From G965205725 sp965205725 (GTDB lineage: Bacteria; Pseudomonadota; Gammaproteobacteria; Pseudomonadales; Halieaceae), in assembly GCA_965205725.1 (NCBI GenBank), contig OZ242189.1:1736001-1800000 (forward strand): a stretch of DNA of 64,000 bases, written 5' to 3'. The notes beneath the pieces were generated by a model that saw nothing but the letters and a program-made list of their open reading frames with translations, searched no databases and was not told the origin of the DNA. Below are positions 43,001-51,405 of this stretch, in pieces (position 1 is the first letter of the stretch; every line of letters begins with the position of its first letter). The position numbers and the translations under genes are program-made.

Positions 43001-44506
43001 GACGATGTCACCTATTCCATCTATATCCGGGTGGATTCAAACTCTCAAACGATCACGCTGGCGGATGACGAAGACTGGGCGGATGCCGATAACCTGGGCA
43101 CGGATGACCAGGTTATCCTGGTCGGCAATGGCAGCATCCCTCGCTTTGCTGTAAACAACCCGCTTGATCAGACTGACGATACAAGAGTTCGATGGATTAC
43201 CCAAAACGGAAATCCCATCGTTAGTTTGAGGAGTCATGGCGACTTGATTCGGAATTACATTCCTTCTGGGTCGACCGTAGATTTGTGGGGCGGCACTTAT
43301 ACAGCAAACCCTATGGCACTCGCGCCGCTTGCTGACCTGCCGAGCGGGGTGAGCCTGCCAGACAGGGTGGCACCGACCCTGAGCAGCAGCAGCCCCGCCG
43401 ACAACGCGACTGATGTGGCGCTTAACAATAATCTCAGCCTGACCTTTGACAGCGCGATTAAACTGGGCAGCGGCATCATTACCCTGGCCAATGACGATAA
43501 CGCCAGCGATAGCCGGGTTATTAATGTCCGCGCTCACAATGGCCAGTTGTCCATTAACACGGACGGGGACAGCACCGTGCTGACCATTAACCCCACCGAC
43601 AACCTGGCCAGTAACAACGCCTACCACCTGGAGATCGCAGCCACCGCCATCACCGACCTGGCGGGTAACGCCTATGCGGGTATCAGCGATGGGGAGACGC
43701 TCAACTTTGACACGGGCGCCGAAGCGGATACCACCGCGCCCAGCATCGAGAGCGTGAGCGTGGCCGACGGCAGCTACCAGCTTGGCGATACAGTGCAGGT
43801 GACTGTTACCGCAGACAATGACACTGCGGGAAACCCCGAGACCGGCCTGACCCTCTCGGGCACCTTTAACGGTCAGGCTCTGAGTGATACCACCGACAAC
43901 CGCAACGGCACTTATACCGGCACCTATACGGTGAGCGCAGGCGACGACGATGTGGCCGATACTGAAACCGTCACCACCGCTCTGGTGCTGACCGATGCGG
44001 CGGGCAATGCCAGTCCCGCTCATACCGCAGTCACCCTTGCCGGTGAGAGCATTACGGCCAGCGCCAGCACGGTTGTGTTTGATTTAATAGCGGGTTTATC
44101 GTCAAACCACAGCGACCGGGCCTTTGTTGACGATGTCACCTATTCCATCTATATCCGGGTGGATTCAAACTCTCACACGATCACTCTGGCCGATGACGAA
44201 GGCTGGGCGGATGCCAATAACCTGGGCACGGATGACCAGGTTATTCTGGTCGGCAATGGCAGCATCCCTCGCTATGATGTAGACGAAGCGTATAATTACA
44301 CTTTGGATAGAAACAATAGACTTCTATGGGTTAGCATCTCCGAAAATCTCATCGCTCGTCTGGCGGATGGTGGTGTGTTCACTCGGGGTTATGATGCTCG
44401 ACTTTCGGACGTAGACTTGTGGGCCGGTTCTCTTACAATAGACTTGATGGTACCCACCCCGCTTGCTGACCTGCCGAGCGGGGTGGACTTGCCTATGCTG
44501 CCTTGA
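40031..44506 (+). CDS. Large DUF4214 / Ig-like repeat surface protein (putative adhesin)
   Basis: 1491 residues. The N-terminus carries two DUF4214 motifs (LTQKIYIAYYGRPADPAGLSYW near residue 7 and AVYQQLFSREPDAAGLAFY near residue 70), common in RTX/S-layer-type exported proteins. From about residue 289, six Ig-like ~108-residue units follow; four are consecutive and two lie further on. They share TYTGTYTVTAGDADVAD and VVTDIVLTDAAGNAS. Two SbsA-type Ig domains are at ~735 and ~1112 (SSPADDAVDVAPNSTISLTFD). A second module starting VVFDLIAGLSSNHSDRAFVDD occurs twice, near 970 and 1344. There is no N-terminal signal peptide, so type I-like export is possible, although no RTX nonapeptides are seen. 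Unit 3 contains a G13 homopolymer. A cell-surface adhesin role is inferred. Confidence 0.85.
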   Translation: MEDALTLTQKIYIAYYGRPADPAGLSYWANRIDSEGLEAVIEAFASSPESVALYGAETGEAETAELVTAVYQQLFSREPDAAGLAFYTDRITSGEFTAATAMLDILNGARDTDLQVADNKLTVAQDFTDQVTDQDLAYSGEAAAGVGRLLLDQVSASPVQELETVTQLAVEVADLASTQTELVAELIPTGGEVGDLLESLPPEADAEDLLTLIEAVVTSALDDPSVLSSLIEAGGGSFASTLEALDDAGSLTEILNEADAGGATALEALLNDSTGGGTFPTPPPTPPDTTAPTIDSVNVTDGTHKIGDTVVVTVTAGPDTESNPETGLTLSGSFNGRELSAITDNDDGTYTGTYTVTAGDADVADSGMVVTDIVLTDAAGNASDPFDEVTLSGESIDANAPSIESVSVANGTHGIGDTVAVTVTAGSTAGSAETGLTLSGTFNGRELSAMTDNGDGTYTGTYTVTAGDADVADSGMVVTDIVLTDAAGNASPAHTEVTLAGESIDATAPTIDSVSVASGTHKIGDTVRVTVTAGGGGTSTGGGTGGGTVGSAETDLTLTGTFNGQALSAIADNGDGTYTGTYTVTAGDADVADSGMVVTDIVLTDAAGNASPAHTAVTLAGESIDANAPSIESVSVASGTHKIGDTVAVTVTAGSTAGSAETDLTLSGTFNGQELSAITDNGDGTYTGTYTVTAGDDDVADAGTVVTDIVLTDAAGNASDPFAEVTLAAGESIDATAPILSSSSPADDAVDVAPNSTISLTFDSAIKLGSSGSITLVNAADSGDNRTINVGTDNGQQLSINTDGDSTVLTINPTNDLASNNAYHLEIEATAITDLAGNAYAGISTPTVLNFGTGVPDTTPPSIESVSVANGAYQLGDTVAVTVTAGNDTAGNPETGLTLSGTFNGRELSAITDNGNGTYTGTYTVSAGDDDVADTETVTTALVLTDAAGNASPAHTAVTLAGESITATTSTVVFDLIAGLSSNHSDRAFVDDVTYSIYIRVDSNSQTITLADDEDWADADNLGTDDQVILVGNGSIPRFAVNNPLDQTDDTRVRWITQNGNPIVSLRSHGDLIRNYIPSGSTVDLWGGTYTANPMALAPLADLPSGVSLPDRVAPTLSSSSPADNATDVALNNNLSLTFDSAIKLGSGIITLANDDNASDSRVINVRAHNGQLSINTDGDSTVLTINPTDNLASNNAYHLEIAATAITDLAGNAYAGISDGETLNFDTGAEADTTAPSIESVSVADGSYQLGDTVQVTVTADNDTAGNPETGLTLSGTFNGQALSDTTDNRNGTYTGTYTVSAGDDDVADTETVTTALVLTDAAGNASPAHTAVTLAGESITASASTVVFDLIAGLSSNHSDRAFVDDVTYSIYIRVDSNSHTITLADDEGWADANNLGTDDQVILVGNGSIPRYDVDEAYNYTLDRNNRLLWVSISENLIARLADGGVFTRGYDARLSDVDLWAGSLTIDLMVPTPLADLPSGVDLPMLP
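41629..41641 (+). repeat. G13 homopolymer inside the surface-protein frame
   Basis: Thirteen consecutive G in the third Ig unit, encoding part of AGGGGTSTGGG. The present length keeps the downstream frame open to 44506. Gain or loss of one G would truncate the protein after about 540 residues. Simple G-runs of this length are typical phase-variation sites. Confidence 0.9.
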
Positions 44507-44652
44507 GTTTATGGGACACCGCAAGCCCTGAGTTTATGGTTATGGGACTTGCGGGCTGCTTTTCGCGCTGAGTGCTGGCGGTGTTACAAGCCCTGAATGT
44601 ATGGGACTTCCGGGCTGCTTTTCGCGCTGATTCCCGACGCTCATAATGTGGG

Positions 44653-44827
44653 CGGGTGGGTAAACCTTGAAGGTTTAATCAGGGCACGTTTGCGAAAGCG
44701 GGTGTTTTTGAGGCTTTCCGCGAGGACTGTTTGAATCCGAATTTTTCCTTCAGGAAAAATCGTTGAGTTCCGCAGCGGTCAAAAACACACGCTGAAGCGT
44801 GCCCAAACCACAAGGCTTACCCACCCG
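44653..44827. repeat. 175-bp palindromic element, copy B
   Basis: Same termini and inner inverted pairs as copy A; first of five copies downstream of the surface-protein gene. It has a small difference in the GGGCACG arm region (GTTTGCG). Confidence 0.88.
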
Positions 44828-45259
44828 GCCACAGCCGCCACGCCCGGCCACAGCCGCCCCCACCTGCGGCTCAAAACCGCAAGCCCTGAGTTTATGGTTA
44901 TGGGACTTGCGGGCTGCTTGTCGCGCTGAGTGCTGGCGGTGTTGCAAGCCCTGAGTTTATGGTTATGGGACTTCCGGGCTGCTTTTCGCGCTGAGTGCTG
45001 GCGGTGTTATCTGCATTTGATCGGTTCACCAATGTCGCGTGGACACTGGCCTGCGGCTCAAACATGCTCACCGACACATCAAATGCGCCAACACCGCCAC
45101 AGCGCACTCTTTATGCGCTTCAAAGCACCCCGCAAGTCCTCTGCCAGGCACCCCGCAAGCCCTCTGCTGCATACTGTGGGCGGGTGGGTAAATCTTGGGG
45201 TTTAATCAGGCGAAGCCATAGACGAGCGCAGATTCCTGGTGCTCCATAATGCGGGCAGG

Positions 45260-45434
45260 CGGGTGGGTAAACCTTGAAGGTTTAATCAGGGCACGGTTGC
45301 GAAAGCGGGTGTTTTTGAGGCTTTCCGCGAGGACTGTTTGAATCCGAATTTTTCCTTTGGGAAAAATCGTTGAGTTCCGCAGCGGTCAAAAACACACGCT
45401 AGAGCGTGCCCAAACCGCAAGGCTTACCCACCCG
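45260..45434. repeat. 175-bp palindromic element, copy C
   Basis: Same length and termini as the other copies; preceded by the CAGATTCCTGGTGCTCC leader. Confidence 0.88.
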
Positions 45435-45711
45435 GCCACAGCCAACCATACCCGCCACGCCCGGCCACAGCCGCCACGCCCGGCCACAGCCGACCCCACC
45501 TGCGGCTCAAAACCGCAAGCCCTGAGTTTATGGTTATGGGACTTGCGGGCTGCTTTTCGCGCTGAGTGCTGGCGGTGTTGCAAGCCCTGAGTTTATGGTT
45601 ATGGGACTTGCGGGCTGCTTTTCGCGCTGAGTGCTGGCGGTGTTACAAGCCCTGAATGTATGGGACTTCCGGGCTGCTTTTCGCGCTGATTCCCGACGCT
45701 CATAATGTGGG

Positions 45712-45886
45712 CGGGTGGGTAAACCTTGAAGGTTTAATCAGGGCACGTTTGCGAAAGCGGGTGTTTTTGAGGCTTTCCGCGAGGACTGTTTGAATCCGAA
45801 TTTTTCCTTTGGGAAAAATCGTTGAGTTCCACAGCGGTCAAAAACACACGCTGAAGCGTGCCCAAACCGCAAGGCTTACCCACCCG
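45712..45886. repeat. 175-bp palindromic element, copy D
   Basis: Same length and termini; shares with copy B the GTTTGCG variant and the preceding GATTCCCGACGCTCATAATG leader, so B and D are closest relatives. Confidence 0.88.
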
Positions 45887-46304
45887 GCCACAGCCGCCAA
45901 AGCCGCCACACCCGACCCCACCTGCGGCTCAAAACCGCAAGCCCTGAGTTTATGGTTATGGGACTTGCGGGCTGCTTTTCGCGCTGAGTGCTGGCGGTGT
46001 TGCAAGCCCTGAGTTTATGGTTATGGGACTTCCGGGCTGCTCTTCGCGCTGAGTGCTGACGGTGTTGTTTGCATTTGATCGGTTCACAAACTCGCCTGCG
46101 GCTCAAACATGCTCACCGAAACATCAAATGCGCTAACACCGCCACAGCGCACTCTTTATGCGCTTCAAAGCACCCCGGAAGTCCTCTGCCAGGCACCCCG
46201 CAAGCCCTCTGCTGCATACTGTGGGCGGGTGGATAAATCTTGAGGTTTAATCAGGCGAAGCCATAGACGAGCGCAGATTCCTGGTGCTCCATAATGCGGG
46301 CAGG

Positions 46305-46479
46305 CGGGTGGGTAAACCTTGAAGGTTTAATCAGGGCACGGTTGCGAAAGCGGGTGTTTTTGAGGCTTTCCGCGAGGACTGTTTGAATCCGAATTTTTCC
46401 TTTGGGAAAAATCGTTGAGTTCCACAGCGGTCAAAAACACACGCTAGAGCGTGCCCAAACCGCAAGGCTTACCCACCCG
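46305..46479. repeat. 175-bp palindromic element, copy E
   Basis: Same length and termini; shares the leader and inner variants of copy C. Confidence 0.88.
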
Positions 46480-46896
46480 ACCACACCCGCCAAAGCCGCC
46501 ACACCCGACCCCACCTGCGGCTCAAAACCGCAAGCCCTGAGTTTATGGTTATGGGACTTGCGGGCTGCTTTTCGCGCTGAGTGCTGGCGGTGTTGCAAGC
46601 CCTGAGTTTATGGTTATGGGACTTCCGGGCTGCTTTTCGCGCTGAGTGCTGGCGGTGTTATCTGCATTTGATCGGTTCTCAAACTCGCCTGTGGCTCAGA
46701 CATGCTCACCGAAACATCAAATGCGCCAACACCGCCACAGCGCACTCTTTATGCGCTTCAAAGCACCCCGCAAGTCCTCTGCCAGGCATCCCGCAAGTCC
46801 TCTGCTGCATAATGTGGGCGGGTGGATAAATCTTGAGGTTTAATCAGCGAAGCCATAGACGAGCGCAGATTCCTGGTGCTCCATAATGCGGGCAGG

Positions 46897-47071
46897 CGGG
46901 TGGGTAAACCTTGAAGGTTTAATCAGGGCACGGTTGCGAAAGCGGGTGTTTTTGAGGCTTTCCGCGAGGACTGTTTGAATCCGAATTTTTCCTTTGGGAA
47001 AAATCGTTGAGTTCCGCAGCGGTCAAAAACACACGCTAGAGCGTGCCCAAACCACAAGGCTTACCCACCCG
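46897..47071. repeat. 175-bp palindromic element, copy F
   Basis: Same length and termini; last copy, followed by the end of the array about 230 bp before the cobalamin riboswitch. Confidence 0.88.
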
Positions 47072-47296
47072 ACCACAACCAACCATACCCGCCACGCCCG
47101 GCCACAGCCGCCACGCCCGGCCACAGCCGAACTCAACAGCACTTGGCGGGAGAACATCATCAAATGCGCCAGCACTGCCATAGCGCACTCTTGATGCGCA
47201 TCAAACCATACCGAAGCTGGCCGATTTGTCTCACAGGTACTGAACCCGCACGCCGGTTTGACATAAAAACACCCAGACACTAAAGTTCACCCCGCT

Positions 47297-47425
47297 GTAC
47301 CAGGTGCCTGCCGTTTCCGAATTATGGAAATTGGGTGGGTTAAATGGGAAGTGTGGTAATCAATCCACCGCTGCCCCCGCAACGGTATGCAGTCCTAGAC
47401 TGTCAGCCCGACACCTGCCTGCACA
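47297..47425 (+). promoter_or_regulatory. Cobalamin (B12) riboswitch
   Basis: The conserved B12-box core GCTGCCCCCGCAACGGTA is at 47370-47387. GGGAAGTGTGGT...AATCCACC lies before it, and AGCCCGACACCTGCC follows at about 47404-47418. CAGGT at 47301 can pair with ACCTG near 47413 to close P1. It sits directly upstream of the btuB-type receptor gene. A hairpin GATGGAGC/GCTTCATC about 10-30 bp downstream may be part of the expression platform. Confidence 0.93.
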
Positions 47426-47543
47426 GTTGCATCGATGGAGCGGAGGGCTTCATCGTCGGCTGACTACCCTGGCTTTTCTTTGGTATTTCCGCCTCGACCC
47501 CCTTCTCTCAGTCGCCACTACTATTGGCTGTTGAGGATTCAAA

Positions 47544-49394
47544 ATGGAAAAGCTAGCGACCACCGTAGTGCTGGCATCCGCCTGTACACTTTCGCCATTT
47601 TTGTCTGCAAACGAAAAAATGGAAGAAACTATCGTCACTTCATCGCGCGTTGAAATGCCATTGCGGCAAGTTGCAACGGCTGTGTCCATCGTCACAAATG
47701 ATGACATCAAAAATCTCGGCCTCATTGATCTCGCCGGTGTACTGCGAACTCAGCCTTCTATTGCAATTAGCAATACCGGAGGTGTCGGTGCAACGACTAC
47801 CTTGAAAATTCGCGGGGAGGAAGGTTTCCGCACGCTGGTACTCATTGACGGGATAGACATCTCGGATACTTCGGGCACCCAGACCGGGCCGAATTTGGAA
47901 AACCTTTTGAGTCACGGCGTGAGTCGAGTAGAGATTTTGCGAGGTGCTCAGGGCATGATGTACGGGGCCGACGCAGGCGGCATCATCAACATCACCAGCT
48001 ATATTCCGGAAGATGACTTTGGTGGTGAAATCAGCGTCGAAGGTGGTCGTTACGATGCCCAGTCGTTCAATGCGAGTATTGGTGGCAAGAACGAGATTGG
48101 TAATTTCAGCTTAACCGGCTCAGATTATAAAACCGATGGTTTTAACTCGCGCACTACAGATAGCGTGTTACAAGACGATGACGGCTACAAAAACACCACA
48201 TTGCATGCACGCGGTGGCTGGAACGCCTCAGATAAATTGCAACTGCAATTGACGGTGCGCAACATCGAGGCAGACAACGATTACGACACTTGCCTCAATA
48301 CTAATTTTGCAGAAATTGACCCGTGCAATAACACCTTTGAACAGACCGGCGCGCGCCTTTCCGCCAAATATAGCGGTGACCGGTTCAGCCATTTGCTGGC
48401 TGCCAGCAGCACCGAAATCGACAGAGAATTTTTCAGCGACGGACTAAGCTCATTCGCCGCCAACGGTCAATCGGAAAAATACGAATATCTCGGGAGCTTT
48501 AAGGTCAACGGCTACAACACCATGGTCTACGGGGCGGACCTGAAAAAGGCAAGCATGGAGGATGGCGGTTCCACGTTTGAACGCGATCAAACCGGTATCT
48601 ATACCGAATATCAGGGAAACTTTGATGAGAATCTCTACATCACTGCCGGTGTTCGCTATGACGACAACGACGACTTTGGCGACTTCACCTCTTACCGATT
48701 TAGCAGCGCCTATCTGTTAGCAACCACTAGCGCAACCGTTAAGCTAAAAACCAGCTTCGGCACTGGCTTTCGCGCTCCAAGCCTGTTTGAAATCCGCTAC
48801 AACAACGGCCCGTTTGGCCTCCCTCCCGCCTCAGTCGAGTCACTGAAAGACGAAGAATCACAAGGTTTTGATCTCGGCATCGAATACTTCGCTGGCAACG
48901 GCCTGCACCTTGAGCTTGTGTATTTCGATCAGCGTGTCAAAGACGAGATTTTCTTCGACCTGGCGCATTTCTCTGGCTACCTGCAGGGCAATGGCAAGAC
49001 AGAGTCGACCGGTGTTGAGCTAATAGCGGACGCACCGCTAGCCAAAAACTGGCACTTCAACGGCAACTACACTTACAACGATACCGAAAACTCCAGCGGT
49101 GGCGACCGTATTCAGCGGCCAAAGCACTTGCTGAACATTGGCATACTGTATGCGGGCGAGAGCGGCCGCTTCATTGCGAATCTTTATATTCGCGGCAGTT
49201 ATGAGGCTATTGATAGTGATGGAAGTGACCTCGACGACTACCAGGTGGTTAATCTCAGCGCCAGCTTTAACATCACAGATACCCTGGAAATCTACGGCCG
49301 GATAGAAAACTTGCTGGACGAGGACTACCAGGAAGTACCTACTTATAATACCTCCGGGATTGCGGGCTACGCCGGCCTGCGCTATTCCTTCTAA
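47544..49394 (+). CDS. btuB: TonB-dependent vitamin B12 receptor
   Basis: 616 residues with a signal peptide (LATTVVLASACTLSPFLSA) and a TonB box-like EETIVTSSR. The complete plug is visible (VLRTQPSIAISNTGGVGATTTLKIRG, LVLIDGIDI, VSRVEILRGAQGMMYG). The C-terminal barrel ends in GIAGYAGLRYSF. The riboswitch upstream and the btuCDF genes downstream identify the substrate as cobalamin or its precursors. It imports B12 across the outer membrane using TonB energy. Confidence 0.93.
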   Translation: MEKLATTVVLASACTLSPFLSANEKMEETIVTSSRVEMPLRQVATAVSIVTNDDIKNLGLIDLAGVLRTQPSIAISNTGGVGATTTLKIRGEEGFRTLVLIDGIDISDTSGTQTGPNLENLLSHGVSRVEILRGAQGMMYGADAGGIINITSYIPEDDFGGEISVEGGRYDAQSFNASIGGKNEIGNFSLTGSDYKTDGFNSRTTDSVLQDDDGYKNTTLHARGGWNASDKLQLQLTVRNIEADNDYDTCLNTNFAEIDPCNNTFEQTGARLSAKYSGDRFSHLLAASSTEIDREFFSDGLSSFAANGQSEKYEYLGSFKVNGYNTMVYGADLKKASMEDGGSTFERDQTGIYTEYQGNFDENLYITAGVRYDDNDDFGDFTSYRFSSAYLLATTSATVKLKTSFGTGFRAPSLFEIRYNNGPFGLPPASVESLKDEESQGFDLGIEYFAGNGLHLELVYFDQRVKDEIFFDLAHFSGYLQGNGKTESTGVELIADAPLAKNWHFNGNYTYNDTENSSGGDRIQRPKHLLNIGILYAGESGRFIANLYIRGSYEAIDSDGSDLDDYQVVNLSASFNITDTLEIYGRIENLLDEDYQEVPTYNTSGIAGYAGLRYSF

Positions 49395-49406
49395 GGGAGA
49401 AACACC

Positions 49407-50018
49407 GTGAGTGAACAGGATAGAAAAGACGCAAAACACAAAAAGGCTATGGAAAAGCAAAAGGCCAACGTCGACGCCGGCATAGAAGCCGCTGACACAG
49501 AACGCGGCGTGGCTATTCTGCTCACCGGTAATGGCAAAGGCAAGTCTAGCTCGGCCTTCGGCATGGTTCTGCGCGCCTCAGGCTACGGCCATAAAGTAGG
49601 CGTTGTTCAGTTCATAAAGGGGGCTCAACTTTCCGGCGAAGAAATCTACCTCAAGGAAAAATGTCCCGAGGTAGATTTCTATCAAATGGGCACCGGGTTT
49701 ACCTGGAATACCCAGGATCGCAGCGGCGACATTGCCGCTGCCAGGCAAACCTGGGCAGTGGCCAGGCCCATGCTCGAAGACGACAGCTATAACCTCGTTA
49801 TCCTTGATGAGCTCACCTATATGATTGCCTATGACTACCTGCCCCAGGCAGAAATCATCGCGGCATTGCGCAATCGGCCACGCGAACAAAGTGTTGTGGT
49901 TACCGGCCGTGGCGGCGGCACGGAACTCCAGGAAATCATGGACACTGTCTCGGAAATCAAAGACATCAAACACGCCTACACAGCGGGCATAAGAGCCCGT
50001 GAAGGTGTCGACTACTAG
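49407..50018 (+). CDS. cobO: Cob(I)yrinic acid a,c-diamide adenosyltransferase
   Basis: 203 residues starting with GTG (GGGAGAAACACC upstream). The P-loop ILLTGNGKGKSSSAFGM and VRDELTYMIAYDYLP-like core (VILDELTYMIAYDYL) are diagnostic of the CobO/BtuR/CobA family, which attaches the adenosyl group to the corrinoid cobalt. C-terminal VVTGRGGGTELQEIMDTVSEI and IRAREGVDY are typical. It is 12 bp after btuB and overlaps the next frame, so it belongs to the B12-controlled operon. Confidence 0.96.
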   Translation: MSEQDRKDAKHKKAMEKQKANVDAGIEAADTERGVAILLTGNGKGKSSSAFGMVLRASGYGHKVGVVQFIKGAQLSGEEIYLKEKCPEVDFYQMGTGFTWNTQDRSGDIAAARQTWAVARPMLEDDSYNLVILDELTYMIAYDYLPQAEIIAALRNRPREQSVVVTGRGGGTELQEIMDTVSEIKDIKHAYTAGIRAREGVDY

Positions 50019-50350
50019 TGGCAGCGAGGCTCATGGTTCAAGGCGCGGCCTCAGATGCCGGTGAGCGTATTCTGGCAACCGATCTACGCCGTGTGCTGCG
50101 GCGCAAAGGCGTAAAAGTTGTTCCATTTAAGCCGCAGAATATAGCTCTCAACCGTATTGTCGGTACCTGCATTCACGGCTTATTCGACAGTGCCAACGCC
50201 CGTAATGCGCTGCCTGGCTGGATCAGCCTGACAAACGCTAGTAGCGACGATATGCTCGCCGTTAGAGAGGCAGACGTTGATCGACTGGCAGACAGCAGCC
50301 AGCAACATCTCGACCTGGCAGAACAATTCACGCAATGGATAGTATTATGA
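50018..50350 (+). pseudogene. Internally deleted cobyric acid synthase (cobQ) remnant
   Basis: 110 codons, compared with about 490 for CobQ. Residues 5-43 match the CobQ N-terminus (MVQGAASDAGE..., then VKVVPFKPQNIAL), with the P-loop spoiled (AASDAGERILA for TTSDAGKSTLV). Residues 45-110 then jump to the C-terminus (IVGTCIHGLFDSANARNALPGWI). The central ~380 residues, including the amidotransferase site, are gone, although the frame is kept open. The GTG start overlaps the cobO stop, and the stop overlaps btuC (ATGA). It may persist only for translational coupling. Confidence 0.85.
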
Positions 50351-51405
50351 GTCGACGTCGGCTGATAATTAGCATGCTGGCGCTATTTCCCGCCGCCTGC
50401 GTGCTGGCGCTATCCAGCGGGTCGGTGCCAATTAGCCTGGCTGAACTATTTGATGGCATCTTCGCAAGCTACTTAAACGGTGAGTTAAACGGTGAGTTAA
50501 ACGGTGAGTTAAACAACCATGGAGAGTCGCGCGCGAATCTAGTTATCTCACAAATTCGCCTGCCTCGCGTCGGCCTGGCTGCCATTGTCGGTGCAGTGCT
50601 GGCCTGTAGTGGCGCTGCCATGCAAGGACTGTTTCGCAACCCGTTGGCAGACCCTTCACTGATAGGCGTAACCGCCGGGGCATCGCTGGGCGCCGGTATT
50701 GCGATCACCCTTGGCGACGGTCTCAGCCAGGGCTTTATTGGTTTAAGCATGACATTTTTTGGCGCCTTTATCGGCGGTGTAGCAGCCGTTTATGTCGTCT
50801 ACAGATTAGCCACCTCAGACACTGGAACCTCGGTGGCGACTATGCTTCTGGCAGGAATCGCGATTACTGCGCTGGCTGGCAGCCTTACCAGCCTGCTGGA
50901 ATTTTATGCCGACAACCACACACTAAGACGCATCAGTCTGTGGCGAATGGGTGGGCTGGATGGTGCCAACTATCAACGTTTGCGGTTGGCGCTAATTGTA
51001 GGGGCGGCTGTATTATTTGCCCTGCCCCGTTTTAGTGATTCACTCAACGCCTTACTGTTGGGCGAATCGGAAGCCAGGCACCTTGGTATCGACGTCGATA
51101 AAACCAAGCGCTGGCTGGTTGTGTGGACGGCACTGGCCGTTGGGGTTTCGGTTGCACTGGCGGGTTCCATCGCCTTTGTCGGCCTGATTGTCCCACACAT
51201 CATTCGCATGTTGTCGGGCCCAGATCATCGCTACCTGCTGCCTTTGTCGGCACTCGCCGGGGCGATTTTACTAGTTCTTGCAGACACTCTTTCGCGCACG
51301 CTCATCGCCCCCGTCGAACTGCCGATTGGAATTGTCACTGCATTGATCGGTATTCCATTTTTTGTCTCCCTGCTGCGGCAGCGGAGACAGTACGGAATGC
51401 AATAG
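50347..51405 (+). CDS. btuC: Cobalamin ABC transporter permease
   Basis: 352 residues from ATG 50347, which overlaps the preceding stop as ATGA. FecCD-family permease with about ten hydrophobic helices. LPRVGLAAIVGAVLACSGAAMQGLFRNPLADPSLIG and SIAFVGLIVPHIIRML are family signatures. A 12-bp repeat (50473-50508) inserts the periplasmic or loop sequence LNGELNGELNGE, unusual for this family. With BtuD and BtuF it moves B12 across the inner membrane. Confidence 0.95.
   Translation: MSRRRLIISMLALFPAACVLALSSGSVPISLAELFDGIFASYLNGELNGELNGELNNHGESRANLVISQIRLPRVGLAAIVGAVLACSGAAMQGLFRNPLADPSLIGVTAGASLGAGIAITLGDGLSQGFIGLSMTFFGAFIGGVAAVYVVYRLATSDTGTSVATMLLAGIAITALAGSLTSLLEFYADNHTLRRISLWRMGGLDGANYQRLRLALIVGAAVLFALPRFSDSLNALLLGESEARHLGIDVDKTKRWLVVWTALAVGVSVALAGSIAFVGLIVPHIIRMLSGPDHRYLLPLSALAGAILLVLADTLSRTLIAPVELPIGIVTALIGIPFFVSLLRQRRQYGMQ
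50473..50508 (+). repeat. 12-bp tandem repeat, three copies, inside btuC
   Basis: Unit TTAAACGGTGAG three times, followed by a partial TTAAAC to 50514. It encodes LNGE repeats and is in frame, so copy-number change would vary the length of one loop. Confidence 0.92.

Larger units (their letters stand above)
44507..47180. repeat. Higher-order repeat array downstream of the surface-protein gene
   Basis: About 2.7 kb with no credible gene. It is built from five 175-bp palindromic elements, eleven ~65-bp palindromic repeats (starting near 44522, 44587, 44880, 44945, 45516, 45581, 45646, 45937, 46003, 46531 and 46596) and three copies of a ~240-bp segment (about 45005-45259, 46064-46304, 46660-46896). 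Short GCCACGCCCGGCCACA tracts link them. Element-to-element distances of about 607, 452, 593 and 592 bp show amplification of compound units. Small frames such as MGKIVEFRSGQKHTLERA recur only because the repeats do. Confidence 0.9.

Noticed and set aside
40793..44023. Long minus-strand frames opposite the surface-protein gene
   Set aside because: They are mirror images of the Ig repeats with repetitive, biased composition. Codon usage and domain matches support only the plus strand.
44507..47180. Integron attC array
   Set aside because: The palindromes are too long and flank no gene cassettes. No integrase is seen.
44653..47194. Recurring small frames in the repeat array (MGKIVEFRSGQKHTLERA and similar)
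   Set aside because: They recur because the DNA repeats do, have no conserved start signal, and appear in both orientations of the palindromes.
51123..51404. Upstream-extended start of btuD inside btuC
   Set aside because: The extra 94 codons are the btuC gene in another frame. The ABC domain begins at the GTG that overlaps the btuC stop.
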